Assembly: GCA_012934845.2 (NCBI GenBank)
Contig: WNNJ02003516.1
Span: forward strand, 1 to 64,000
Length of the DNA: 64,000 nucleotides
Reading direction: 5' to 3'
DNA from: Pomphorhynchus laevis
Lineage: Eukaryota; Acanthocephala; Palaeacanthocephala; Echinorhynchida; Pomphorhynchidae
The notes below the pieces were generated by a model. It did not search any database. It was not told the origin of the DNA and saw only the letters and a program-made list of their open reading frames with translations. Below are positions 12,901 to 24,400 of this stretch, one piece after another (the first letter of the stretch is position 1; each line of letters begins with the position of its first letter). Both the position numbers and the translations under genes were made by a program.

Positions 12901-13624
12901 CAGAGGACGCGTGAGAGCAATGCTTGAAAACAATTTTTATTAGACGGTTCTGGGAAGGATTATATTGAGAAGATTTGTTTAGGCGGATGAATGCGACAAG
13001 AGAGATGTTGTTGAAAAAGGATGGTTTATCCGCAAGAACTAGATACGAGAGGATAAATCTGAATGCGGAAACATCGTGGTGGAGACGTGCTTGTGGAGAT
13101 AAAGAGGTGGAAGGAGTGATATTAGTGACAATGACGCAACGATCGCGAGAAGGAAAGCGTTTCCGTAAAGGAGGACGAATAACGTGGATTGGTGAGATCA
13201 CGATAGGAGAGCTGTGACTTGAGGATATCAAGGGAGTAGGTTTGACAGTGGAAGACAAAGAGTGTTTGGATAATATAGAGGGTGATGAGCAATGCGAGGA
13301 AAGATTATGAGCGGAAGGATTGTGGAGGTTGGTGGAGGTGATTTTGATTGAGGGATGTAGGTTATTGAGAAACGTGAACGAAGGGAAGAGACGGGGGTGT
13401 CGGGAAGTGAAGACATGGGATTAGAATGGCATGTGGTGACAGGATCAGTGGGTTGACAAAGGACATCAGAAACGACTGGGGTGGTTTGAGTGGACACGTT
13501 GGAGGTTGATATGTTCTTACGGTAGAGGTCACGTATGAGTTTGGTGACACAAAAACCACATAGGAAGTCTTCTTTAGACTTACTGTTGTCGTATGTGAAT
13601 TCTTCTACTGAAGAATGTGGCATT
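9926..13624 (-). mobile_element. CR1/L2-like LINE (subfamily K1), near full length, nested in family Q
   Basis: A minus-strand element of about 3.7 kb. From its 5' end it reads: an N-terminal segment (13,623-13,228) with a Cys pair (FLCGFCVTKLI); an RNA-binding-like module (FIRLNKSSQYNPSQNRLIKI...SDRTPSEIAQL) within 13,258-12,320; an APE endonuclease (TRYILNKSD, FCLTESWHSDSDD, then VLSDFNIRLDR in 12,231-11,335); and an RT interrupted by frameshifts, with MQYADD recoverable around 10,860-10,830. The 3' end is the shared family hairpin (9953-9968) followed by TAAAATAAATC and a T-run. The reading frame is split into at least five pieces, so this copy is dead. It appears flanked by AGAAGAATG / AGAAAAATG, a likely imperfect target-site duplication. 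Confidence 0.85.
9944..9980 (-). other. Conserved 3'-terminal LINE hairpin (K1 copy)
   Basis: The minus strand reads GTGG...GCGTGC-GCTG-GCACGC...CCAC: a 6-bp inner stem (9953-9958 with 9963-9968) and a GTGG/CCAC outer stem (9944-9947 with 9977-9980). The same structure ends every CR1/L2-like copy in this window. Confidence 0.75.
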
Positions 13625-14290
13625 CTTCTACTAACGTCACCAATACCAATATGCCTTATTCTAGATTTTTAGGTTAAGGCTATTAATCTGCTTGCAAACG
13701 TTGACAAAACTCCAGTCAATTCAGCAGATTCGTGACCAAACTTAGTTAGCATCTACAGCCATGATTGTGCATCAATGCCGGAGGGACATGCGCCACCTTT
13801 AACACGTTTAGCCATACGTATGTCGATTGAAATTCATATGTCGATTGAATCAAAAATAACAGGGTGAAAATTTGGAACTGTGATTGGGAAAGACCAATTA
13901 ATTGCATTATGATCTAATGGGATCGGTACAGGGTGCTTGTCGAGTAATAATTCCAGAACAGTTTTAGAACCATTTACATCCTCTGGTTGCAAAGAAACGC
14001 CAGCATTTGTGCAATTGTCTAGAAGTTGCATTGCTGTGTTTAATCTAGAGTTTTCAATTAATTAGTGTCATTGGTGTCAGTGCCAATTAGTGCATTTGTG
14101 CCAGTGTCTAGAATATGAATTGCTGTGTTTAATCTAGAGCTTTAAACCAATTAGACAAATTTTTTCGCCAATCTATTGACTTCGAAGGTTGAATTTTTAA
14201 TGCTTTCAAATTTTGAAGTGCCGAGGCTTTAGCGTATAATCTAGCATAGTCATTATTGAACCACTAAAAATTATTGGATATGCAGAGGAT
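13625..14290 (-). mobile_element. Family Q RLE LINE, 5' portion of the interrupted element
   Basis: Minus-strand coding similarity: about 14,250-14,130 reads YAKASALQNLKALK..DWRKNLSNW. 14,031-13,834 reads NGSKTVLELLLDKHP. 13,820-13,630 reads KGGACPSGIDAQSWL, then IRHIGIGDVSRRM. These match, in order, the pre-RT and first RT motifs of the family Q copies at 21.5 and 62.7 kb. There are in-frame stops and a local duplication (CTCTAGATTAAACACAGCA occurs twice, about 14,130 and 14,040). The sequence stops at GDVSRRM, and the next residues (LKAIISRISNDIQEVCG) are found at 9917-9860. Confidence 0.75.
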
Positions 14291-14510
14291 GTTAATGATG
14301 CCTTTATCTATTTGAAAAATATTGGTCCAAAAAATTAACTCAACAAAATGCAAGCTCTTAAGCAATCTCGAAACAAAATCAATCTCTGAATTTGCTATGT
14401 CGTTTTGGCGTCGAAGCCAGGATCGATGGCGTGGTAGTTCTAGGGGCTTTAAATTTAACGGATGCATTCATTGCAAAAACCATATCGATAAAAGTCTTAG
14501 TAATAAATGA
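14264..14510 (-). other. Unclassified short open stretch between two elements
   Basis: A 67-codon minus-strand frame (14,467-14,264) with a basic, aromatic composition (RHRSWLRRQNDIANSEIDF) that resembles a LINE inter-domain linker. No diagnostic motif is present. It is probably another retroelement scrap. Confidence 0.25.
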
Positions 14511-15600
14511 AAGGCTGGCGTTTCTGCATAATGTAGGCTAACTCGATATTCAACTTTACTACACATGTTTAACAAAGTCCTTTCAGCACACATCCAGAGA
14601 ACATGCTTGTGTGACCCAAAATGGTTTTATAGGCTCGATGAAGAACTACAATCAGAATTAAAACCTAATCTCGATTGAATCATTGCCGGACAATATTGTG
14701 TGGAAACTATGCAATTTACCAGTGGGTATGGGTAGTCTGAGAATTTTCAACACTTGTCGCTCGGTGTCCACGAACTACGAGAATTCAGCCAGATTTTACT
14801 GTGAATTTGTAAACTATCGTGATCATGAAGACTTGCATGACCTTTAACACAAGTGTCACTAGACTGTTTCTCAACCAAATGCCGAACGACTCAGTGAGGA
14901 CAGAAAGCATGTATACAGCGAATGGATGAGTGTTCAAAATGCGCTAGATCATGCCTATGTAAGTGGCGCTTCTTCCTTGCTTACCGCTTATCCTATAATC
15001 TCGAACGGATTAGTATTAAACAGCACAGTATTCAGATACGCTATTGCCAACCGATATGAACAATTAGCTAGCGACGCTCCCAAACGTTGATCTTGTGGTC
15101 AATCAAACTCGTTATCTCATGCCTTGTCACGTAAATTTAGGTACCTTCAGTTACTTAGACATAATTGCGTCCGGGATTTTCTTGCTAATACTATCACGAA
15201 AGTATCGTCATGTGTACAAATTGAGCCTGTGATACAGTCTTTACGTCTTGGAACAAGTTTTCAAGTACAGAGTAAGACACAAGATAGAAATGTTCGTCTT
15301 GACATAGCGTGCAATGGCTTATATGGAGGCAATACAGAGCGCACTTTCACATATATATGTATTTTCAACGTACACGATCCCTCAAATGCCAATAAATCCA
15401 TTGACTCTGCATTCGGCTTCCATGTACAACGTAAATTTGCCAAATATAATAAGCGTGTAAGAGAGATAGAGCACTCAACATTTTTGCCGTTCGTGTTGTC
15501 GAGTTTATCCAGCATTAGTACAGACGCTAATCGATGTTTACTGGCTCCCTTTGTCGATTTATTTCAATGACCACGAAGATAATACAGACAGGCGAATACA
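14510..15600 (+). mobile_element. Family Q RLE LINE, 3' half
   Basis: The plus strand resembles the post-RT part of family Q. About 14,700-14,760 gives LPVGMGSLRIFN, the equivalent of LPKRFGGLGIDD in the 21.5-kb copy. About 14,880-15,120 gives AERLSEDRKHVYSEW and RYAIANRYEQLASDAPK. 15,124-15,570 is one clean frame with LLRHNCVRDFLA, VQIEP, NVRLDIACNGLYGG, YICIFNVHDPSNA and KYNKRVREIEHSTFLPFV, which is the restriction-like endonuclease and C-terminal helices. Earlier parts contain stops. It lies in the opposite orientation to the interrupted family Q element next door. Confidence 0.75.
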
Positions 15601-15699
15601 TGCGAAAGAGCTGAACACTGTTTTGACAAAATCGACAGCGACAATGATCCGAGCGAGTGTGGAAAGGGAGTCTAATCGTGCAGAATTTGGCGTGGTAGT

Positions 15700-17290
15700 C
15701 GTCTAAAGATAAACGCCAAACCAGAGGACGCTTTTTATTTTTGATTTCTCCAAGCAGACAGAGTGTAAGCAGGCGTTAAGAAGAGATCAGGATCCAGACT
15801 TAGTATTTTGTTATCGAAGAGACGTCGGCTTGCCAAATATGTTGCGTTTTCATCAAGACTTAATCTATTGAGAAGTTTAACCGAGAGGGGGTATTGATCT
15901 ACTAAGCACCCCCTACAGTTGTAGATGAACACTTCAAAGATACTTCGAAGTGTTCATATACCCCACATATCGAGGAATAGAAAGCGTTTGTCATATGGGG
16001 GATAACTGTGCCGTTTCCATCTCGTTATCATCGGTAGATGATTCCAAGCGCAGTCCTAGGTGTACCACTTAATTGTTACTGATCACAAAGCGAACTGAAG
16101 GATTAGTTGTCCTTGCCGCTTTAAAGGACCTAACGAGCACCACTAGCGAATCCTTGATTCAGTAGAGTTTCAAGACTTTCCACGTTGAATAATAAAGACG
16201 ACAAGGGCATAATGTGACGCTGCTCGAGGAATAGAAGCGATGTCATATGGGGATAACTGTGCCTTTTCCATCTCGTTATCATCGGTAGATGATTCCAAGC
16301 GTAGTCCTAGGTACCACTTTATTGTTACGGATCACAAAGCGAACTGAAGGATTGGTTGTGCTTGCCACCTTAAGTTGATCAAGAAGGACTTTACGAGCAC
16401 CAAGTTCCGCGGGAGACGGGTCAGCACTGACGTATACTTTTTGAAGTAATCAGAGTACTTTAGGCGTCCGTCGCGCTTTAGAATAACCGTACTCACCGCC
16501 TCATGAATCGCAAGTAAAATCCAGCGTGGTGAATCACTCTTCTGAGCCCGAAAGTGGCGTACCCTCACCTAACTACTTTGGTCCGGATGAATGTCCAGCG
16601 ATGCAAAGTCCTCCGAAGCACTTGAACATTCTCTACCTCATTATCAGCAACCGGTAGACTTCGAATAATTATGAGCTCTACAAGCCTGCCGATCAACTTC
16701 TTAAATACCCTCGCGAGGAGGAGCATTCTTTGACAGTCAATTTGCAGCTAGAGTAGTTCGTGAAACCATACGTTGTACTATTTTGGAAAACGATAGATTA
16801 TTGTTAAGATAAGTATCTGCATGAGTTAGTATTGGGCTAACCCCATTTGTCGAAGGTCCCTTCGATAAAGCATTTAACTCATTTAACTCATGTTTAAGTG
16901 TGTCGATGCGTCTTGTGTTGTTCTGAGCTACGGCTAGCAAATTTAAAACATTCTTGGCAGCACACTTGCCGCATAAAAAATCACAAAGAAAAAATATCTA
17001 GATACATTTCTTGGAACTTTAACGGAAGAACTAAGCATGCAACCCTCCGAAGAACATTCCGTGAGCAACGCAACGAAATTATAGGAATCAAGATGCAAAC
17101 TTGGAACAGTCTTAGACGCAAGTGGCCTACCTTGTCCGAATGACTTTCACTGTAAGCTTCAAAGTCTATTGTATCCAAGCACGGAGAATTCAAAAGGCGA
17201 TTCCCATAACGTTGAGCTGGGAAGCAATCGCGACAAGTACTGCCTGCCTTGACAAACACAATTCTTACACATTGCATGCGGCCCATGGTA
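15700..17290 (-). mobile_element. Degenerate retroelement-like region, family unknown
   Basis: Base composition is like the LINEs rather than the AT-rich background. Minus-strand open stretches lie at 17,286-16,981, 16,940-16,737 (NNTRRIDTLKHELNELN, coiled-coil-like), 16,568-16,332 (WILLAIHEAVSTVILKRDG) and 15,932-15,735. A coiled coil upstream of a basic module is what a LINE ORF1 looks like, but no RT or endonuclease motif is visible, so the assignment is tentative. It contains two direct repeats (see separate entry). Confidence 0.35.
15971..16404. repeat. Direct repeat of about 175 bp, two copies
   Basis: Copy 1 is about 15,971-16,143 and copy 2 about 16,225-16,404. They share CGAGGAATAGAA, TCTCGTTATCATCGGTAG, ATGATTCCAAGCG and ATCACAAAGCGAACTGAAGG, with about 10% differences and several indels. 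The spacing (about 254 bp start to start) leaves an unrelated 80-bp spacer. Confidence 0.8.
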
Positions 17291-17349
17291 TGAACAACAT
17301 CGCTCTAGAACTGTCACTGTTGCTCCTTTTTGTTATTACAATAAATTAA

Positions 17350-18164
17350 ATGTTATCAGTAATAAATTATTGTTGAGCGGATAAAGTGATATTAATTATC
17401 TTACTTATTGATTCCCAACTCCAAAGTCGTTTGATAATAATTCCAGAGCCTATTGATATCTAAAAGCCCGTTGATCTCTGAAAGCTCGTTGTTTGTATAT
17501 ATTATCTCTTTGAATTGTTCGTCTTAGTAGTTGTGCAGCTATATTATATATTGAAATTTATCTCTTTAATTTTTTAATAATACGCATTTAAGATATCCCT
17601 GTAATGTCTACGATAATGAATTTTTCGCGAGCCACATTTCGCGCTAATTTCGTTGCAGCAATAATATATTAATTATCTACGACAATGAGTATCACGTTAT
17701 TTAGATTTGGAAACTATAAATTAAATGCATTGAATGAATTAAACGTGCTAAGAGCAGATTTGTGGTCGCATTTTGAATAGTATAACAACGAATCTCAATT
17801 AAATCAAATTTAATTGACAGTAATCATAGCAATAACGTTATTTGCTCCTGATTGATTGTTTAAATTAAAGGTGTATTACCGGGACTTTGTTTTCTCAGTA
17901 ATATAACCACTGTCAGAAATAATGAAACTGTATTATCGATACGACTATTATTTGCTAATTTTCAAGCAAGTTTGATGAATTCTTTTTAATAATAATGAAA
18001 TATTATTAAACAAATCATTATATATAAATCAACAAAATATTATTAAAAATAAATTTAAACTATTAAGCGAAAAATTTTATGAATACTAAACAATATGCTT
18101 TGTATAAGAATAAGGTACACTAAATAATCAAATTTCATGATATGAAATACGTCATTGACACGTA
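17350..18164. other. AT-rich spacer, no gene seen
   Basis: Low-complexity AT-rich DNA without long open frames or recognisable repeats. Confidence 0.6.
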
Positions 18165-18330
18165 TTTGGCCTAGCTGCTATGTTAGGTCGAGGAATAGGA
18201 GCCGAAATCTGATAACATAGCACTTCCTCCTGATGACATGCAATCCTTATTATGATACATCGTCTGCTATTTACCAGTCATAAAAATTGACATTTTTAAA
18301 TTTATATTTTAAATTTTAACTTTTCCCAGT
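18165..18330 (-). repeat. Dispersed repeat DR1, minus-strand copy
   Basis: The reverse complement contains GTATCATAATAAGGATTGC, GTGCTATGTTATCAG and CTCGACCTAACATAGCAGC, matching the 6.5-kb copy over about 100 bp plus AT-rich flank. The inverted parts GCTATGTTA/TAACATAGC are perfectly complementary here. Confidence 0.65.
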
Positions 18331-18548
18331 GTGGCACGATATTATCCTCACATGTATTGATTTTATTTTTGATACAGCCGGACGCTACAAAAAAATTTCA
18401 GCTCACAGATGCAATCAAATACAATTAAAAACATTCATTGCTAGTAGCAGCATGAAAAACGGTGATCCGGCTAGCGGATCACACACATCGGGTAGGTTTC
18501 TAATATATCGTTAGAATACGATCCCCTATCAAAAGTAATATACAGAAA

Positions 18549-18590
18549 TGTATATCTACACCACTGAAGCAGCAGTGGTGTAGATATACA
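18549..18590. repeat. Perfect 18-bp hairpin
   Basis: Arms 18,549-18,566 and 18,573-18,590 with a 6-base loop (AAGCAG). It is followed by further CACCACTGCTG/CAGCAGTGGTG palindromic units up to about 18,632. Confidence 0.85.
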
Positions 18591-18638
18591 CCACTGCTGC
18601 TTCAGTCAGCAGTGGTGTATATACACCACTGCTGCTCC

Positions 18639-18676
18639 AGCCAGCTCAACTACGTTTCTCCGTAGTTGAGCTGGCT
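18639..18676. repeat. Perfect 16-bp hairpin
   Basis: Arms 18,639-18,654 (AGCCAGCTCAACTACG) and 18,661-18,676 with a 6-base loop (TTTCTC). Confidence 0.85.
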
Positions 18677-19385
18677 GCTTCAGTGGATGTTGCGTTGAAT
18701 CACGTTACAGACGTCCTAAGTTCAAATCCGATCAGCATCAGTCTACGGAGAAAGCAGATAATAAGGGTCGAAACGTGAAATGTAGGTCTCGGTCAGCAGC
18801 TAATGAGACCCACCCAGGCTGATTAGCAGCGTCCTGCTGTATCAAAAATAAGATTCTTATTTATATAAAGTATAAAATACGTATGCTCAGTTATCTGATC
18901 TGATTGTATTTATGTTCTTTTAATTCATAAGGATAATTCACTAAGGATGCCGTTAAGCGGCGAAGGCTTTGACTAATTTTAAATGAGGCACATATATTTA
19001 CGCTACATTGATAGGAGAAACAAAATCTGTAAATATAAAAAAAATATGGAATAATTTCGATTGAATAAATTTAAAGCAAAATCAACAATCTTTTTGCTGA
19101 ATTGGAAAGAGACAAAATCTTAAATGTTAAAAAAATTGATTTTTGAAGTTTCATTGATATCGTCTATGAAACTATAGATTAGTAAAAATCAAGATTGATA
19201 TACTTGAAAAATATATATTCGCGATAAACATCAAGAATGCTTTCAAATTAAATTATTATTTAGTATTGAAACAAGATTCAAAGGATAAGGTGCTTTGTTC
19301 AAGAATTATTTTCGGTAAATCGTCGAATTCTCTTCAAATGAGAAGTCTGGAATTTTTATATATAGTACGGCATATCTCTATAAAA

Positions 19386-20499
19386 AAGAATTTATTTTTA
19401 CGTAGCAAATGCGTGCCGGCGCACGCTTACATGATTACAACAAAAAAAGACAAAAGTTTAAGTCATGTGTTGAGAAGGTGGGAACGGAGGAAGTATTTGA
19501 ATGTGATAAAGGAAGGAGCGCGGCGGATGTCGAGAGGGAACTGATTCCAGGCGATTGGGCGGCGACGAGGAAAGATAGGAGACCGTAGTTGTTGGAGTAA
19601 TTGAGAACGTGGAGTAAGAGGAATGACGTGAACGCAGCGATAGCGAGGTGGGGCGAGTGTCGTCTAAAAAATGGAGGTTGATGAACGAGTTGGAGCCGAC
19701 AGCGATGAGACGAAAAGTGACGAGAAGGCGGAGTTGGATGGGTCGTGGATGGTGGGCCAGGTGAGTTGGCAAGATGTGTGGTCAAAGCGACGGAGACGTA
19801 GGAACACTTGAACGATGGAGTTGGTGATGCGTTGTAGGGGTAAGATGATTGATTTTGGAGAATTTGCGAAAAGGCTGGGGCAGTAATCAATTTTAGGGAA
19901 AGAAGCCATGAAAGAAGACACATACCGGAACGGAAGTCGATAAGTTGGCGAATACGGCGGATGTCATGAGAATTAAGGTAGGCCAGCGGATTTTGTCCCG
20001 GACGAAGGGTTTAAGGGTAATGTGATCATCGAAATGGAATCCTAAGAAAGTGAGATTGTAGATTATGAGTATGATTGATGAGGCAAAATATACAGGGGAG
20101 GAAATATGTTAGGTTGACGGGGGCAGGATCCACATTATTTTGGACTTGTCAGAGGTTTAGAACGAGACGAAGATAGAAGAGACGTTCGTAGATAGAAGAA
20201 AGACAGTTGGGGGCAGAAATTGCGATATAGTGTATGCGATGGGCGGGTGCATGAGCATAGATGAGGATGTCATCGGCGTATTGCATGATGTTAAAAGAGT
20301 AGGGTTTGATAAACGGAGAGAGATCGTGGAGTAGAACCTTGTCACGAGAAATGAGTAGGTCGTTATAAACTTTCATGCAGGCGATTTCTGTGAAGTGATT
20401 AGAGTGGCAGGCTTATTGGAATGGAGGGTACAGATATGATTAGGATAGATACACGTTGATATGTATTAAGATGAGGCGTTCTCATAGCTTAAAAGGCAT
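19386..20499 (-). mobile_element. CR1/L2-like LINE (K1), 3' fragment with internal deletion
   Basis: The minus strand encodes the RT palm (MQYADDILIYAHAPAHRIH in 20,376-20,149) and the C-terminal basic region (19,923-19,435), and ends in the family hairpin (GCGTGC-GCCG-GCACGC) plus an A/T tail at about 19,390. Compared with the 9.9-13.6 kb copy, about 220 bp just upstream of YADD is missing: the LLISRD segment joins directly to LSPFIKPYSF. 5'-truncated at about 20,499. Confidence 0.8.
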
Positions 20500-20519
20500 C
20501 ATTTCCACAATGCAATCTC

Positions 20520-20770
20520 CATGGTACTTTCTAAAGTTGCTGGACCTATCTTTGCTCACTTGACGCTCTCGCGGTACTTGAATGTTCCCTCAAAAGATAG
20601 ATAAACATTGGGCTAGCTAAAGTACTGAAAAGCTGTCTAGAGAATGCCCGCTCAAACCCATTACAAACTATGTCCAGAAGAGCTTCACGAGTTTGTATTG
20701 ATGTTGACAAAGAAAACTCAATGATATTGTCAACTTTATCTAGTTTCAATTTACACACCGCCATTAGTCG
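20520..20770 (-). mobile_element. Possible diverged family Q endonuclease fragment
   Basis: The 72-codon minus-strand frame (20,764-20,546) contains IIEFSLSTSIQTRE followed by LLDIVCNGFERAF. This resembles the IEP...LDI.CNG core of the family Q restriction-like endonuclease (compare RLDIVCNGLFGG at 59.9 kb). It is short and diverged, hence tentative. Confidence 0.35.
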
Positions 20771-20786
20771 ACATTTAACGGGTTAT

Positions 20787-20816
20787 TTATTAGCCCGACA
20801 ATTGTCGGGCTAATAA
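20787..20816. repeat. 30-bp perfect palindrome
   Basis: A self-complementary 30-mer centred on CGACAATTGTCG, with no loop, between two retroelement regions. Confidence 0.85.
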
Positions 20817-20819
20817 TTT

Positions 20820-21488
20820 TCAGTAGGCAATAAAATACTTGGCAAAAATCACTTTTTAGGAAGATAGATCATGACATGCATTAACAAGATTATCACAAGT
20901 ACAATAAACATTTAAAATTTGATAGCGTCAAACCGTATCTGCAGAATACAAGCGTTTTATAGTATATTCCTAATAATGCTATACACATCCTTAAATTCTA
21001 TTCGGCATGCCAAGAGAACCTTGATATCATTGTGATGTTTAACTTGCTTCATTGGTTGTTTGTTAGAAAAGTCCGCTAAATCATCTAGACCTGAAGGTCT
21101 AGCAAAAACATTAGATTTATAATCAATTAATAGCGTCTTCATCAAGACGTGTGAACAGAACATAATGATATAATCACAGCTTTCTTAGAGTTGACGGTTT
21201 TCGAAACATCATGATGAAATCGGGCACTAAATGAAGTATAATTGCAGAATATAAAAAAATTGAGGCACTAGATGAGGTACCTAAATGAAGTCTTTTTTAC
21301 AATTATCTCACACTTATTCCAGTGTATATATTTATATTTATTTAATATTTGCTAGGTCACACAAGGTGACTTTCGCATTGAAAATTAGTTGTACTACTAA
21401 TATGCATGTATATAACTAATATAACTTCAATGAATTTATATTTTTATTAATTTCATTTTATTTTATTTTATTTTTATTAATTTTATAA
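20820..21488. other. AT-rich spacer, no gene seen
   Basis: No supported gene. An open minus frame of 68 codons (21,163-20,957) has no recognisable motif. Confidence 0.5.
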
Positions 21489-24400
21489 GTAAATACTCTG
21501 AAGTGTTGTGGATGCAACGGTCCCAACGCCAAATGCAAAGGATGCCGGTGTAAGAAGACAGGTTCACAGTGCACAAACTGTTCAGCCCCTAATTGCACGA
21601 ATAATGCGGTTCAATATTTATCTAGTATTCGTAGTAATCAAGATCACAGCAATGATTCTAGACACGTCTCACCTCTCATTCATCAAGCAGATTTTGCGCA
21701 TCCTGATCCAACAATCAACAGCACAGTCATTCAACCTCAGACTGATCAACTAACAGAGCAAATTTTTCTTAACTGCGACAGAGCTGTTAAAATGCTGACT
21801 GCATATGCTTCTTCCAAGAATAGTCACAGTTATCGAAATGCAATCGATGCGATTTACAGCGAAGTAATATCGTGGCGTCCTAATTTGTACAGCTTATTTA
21901 AATGCAATGCTGCAAACTCTTTTATTGACAAACTGAGTTCTCTCTATATGATCGCAAGTGATAATCCGCTGAACATGTCATCTACTCTAAAGTCGATAGT
22001 TGTGCTATGCCAATTGGTACTTCAACGGACACGAAATTCTGGATGCAAATTAGTGAGATTAAACATTCAACGACGACTTAAGCTTTGGGCAGACCACGAA
22101 CTACTAGACCTATATTCAGAAGCTCGTTATTTACAAAATGAATCTACACAATGTAAATCCCATTGTTCTACTGCAAAATGGACTGACAGGTTTTGTAGAT
22201 TAATGCAGCAGGGCAAGATTGGAACAGCGATGCGAATACTTGAAAACCCTGAAGCTGAAATGAAGATTCTATCTTTGGGGGATTACATAGGTGGAATAAC
22301 GGTGATGGAAAAACTCAAACAACTACATCCTAATTCAAGAGAAGTTTATTCAGACTCGATATTAAAAGGTCCCGTTCCTGGATCCGTCAATCATCATCCA
22401 ATCAGGTTTCAATCTATTTCGGCAAGTAATATCATTTCCGCTGCACGTCGCACACAAGGATCTGCAGGCCCCTCAGGCATGGACGCACATAATTGGTGTA
22501 TCATGCTAGAGTCATTTGGTCATAGTTCGATTAAATTAGCAGAATCTTTAGCTAGTTTAGCAGTCACAATCGCTACCTCATTACTGCCATCTGGCTCTCT
22601 CAATGCTTTTACGGCTAGTCGTCTCATTCCTCTTGACAAAAATCCTGGGGTTCGACCTATTGGAATCGGAAACGTCGAAAGGAGAATCATAGGTAAAGTT
22701 TTATGCGAGATTATACAAGAAGATTTACAATCAGTAGCAGGTCTTGAACAGCTATGTGCAGGTCAGCGTTGTGGGGTGGAAGCCGCAGTTCACTCAGTTG
22801 CTGAGCAATTTAGACAATCTCAATATTCTGCGATTCTGCAAGTAGATGCATCAAACGCATTCAACTGTATAAATAGAAATCTAGCGCTTAAAAATATAGA
22901 GTTTGTGTGCCCATCTATGTCAACACTTATGGCAAATCTCTACACTGACCCAACTTCATTGTGTGTCGATGGTGATATTATCTATGCGAAAGAAGAGTTC
23001 ACACAAGGTGACCCACTCTCAATGTTTGCCTTTGCCGCAGCTTCTTTACCTCTAATAAAACGGATTCAATCTTTAGTGCCAGATGTATCTCACAGATGGT
23101 ACGCGGACGATGCGAATTGTGTAGGAAAGGTTGAGAGCTTGGTCAAGGTTTGAAACTTCCTAAGACAAAATGCACACAAGTATGGATTTATACTTAATGA
23201 GCAAAAATGTCAAGTAGTAGTACATGAACAAAATTTAGCTTATTCTGGAACTGTATTTCAAGGATGTGGAGTTAAAATAGTCACAAATGGAACACGAATT
23301 TTGGGATCGGTTATTGGAACACAATCTTTTGTAGACGAGTTTATTACTGAAAAAGTTAGGCGTTGGGCTGACCTAGTATCCAACCTTACAGATGTTGCTA
23401 AACTGAATCCTCATATTGCGTATGTGGCCCTGACTCAGTCCCTCCAGTATAAGTGGACATATGTTCAAAGAACATGTGAAGGGAGTCTAAATTCATACGC
23501 CAAACTGTCTGATTCACTGTTGAAACAGCTTATTCCAGCAATAACAGGTTTAATAACAGATGATGAATATGTCAATATGTTATTGTTGCCAAAACGATTT
23601 GGAGGCCTTGGGATTGATGATCCTAATGATGAATCAGAGAGAAAATTTCGAAACTCAAGACTAATATGTAATCCACTACTAGAACATATTACAGGAAACG
23701 CATTAAAAGACACAAAAGAAAATCGCCGTATCTCTAAAAGAAGAAAATAATGTATTGTGGAAAGAGAGGCGGGATACTGCCTCAACTTTACGAACATCTT
23801 TTACCTCCAGTTTAAGCTATTTATCACGTCCCGGAACATCAACTTGGCTATCGGCAAAACCAATAGTGAGTTACAAACGATATTTGAGTAAACGTCAATT
23901 TCAAGACGCACTTGCTATAAGATATGGCTGGCCACCTCCTAACGCACCACAAAATTGTACCTGCGGTAACTGTTTTGATCTCAGACATTGCCTTGCGTGT
24001 CAAGTTGGAGGTCTGCCAACAATAAGGCATAATGCTGTTCGCAATTTTGTTGCATCGAGATTAACCCAAGTGACGTCGTCTGTCGCGATTGAGCCTTATT
24101 ACGAACACTGCCTGAAAATGTCGAATTCGAGCGACCTACAACAACGCGGGATATGGACGCAAGACTCGACATTGAATGCAACGGTTTATTCGGTGATACA
24201 TTAGAGCGGTCCTTACTGGACATTTGTACATTCAACCACCTAGCCCAATCGTATCGTTCGAATAATCCGGATAACCACTTCAATTACCACACACAAAGGA
24301 AAATGGCCAAGTATAGCGAACGTGTTGCCAAGTTTGAAGACGCAAATTTTTACCCGTTCGTAATAGCGTGTAACGGTGCTATGGGTAATGAGGCTCAGCT

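Larger units (their letters stand above)
18363..18851. mobile_element. MITE-like element, 24-bp TIRs, palindromic core
   Basis: Terminal inverted repeats 18,363-18,386 and 18,828-18,851 (TTATTTTTGATACAGC...) match at 23 of 24 positions. GATT lies directly outside both ends, a possible 4-bp target-site duplication. The 489-bp interior has no transposase. It is rich in hairpins: an 8-bp-arm GTGATCCG...CGGATCAC, an 18-bp-arm hairpin at 18,549-18,590 and a 16-bp-arm hairpin at 18,639-18,676. It is a non-autonomous DNA transposon; the superfamily is not assignable by eye. Confidence 0.7.

Noticed and set aside
18700-18740. tRNA-like T-arm (AGTTCAAATCC)
   Set aside because: No acceptor, anticodon or D-arm could be folded around it. 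It lies inside the TIR element and is probably chance.
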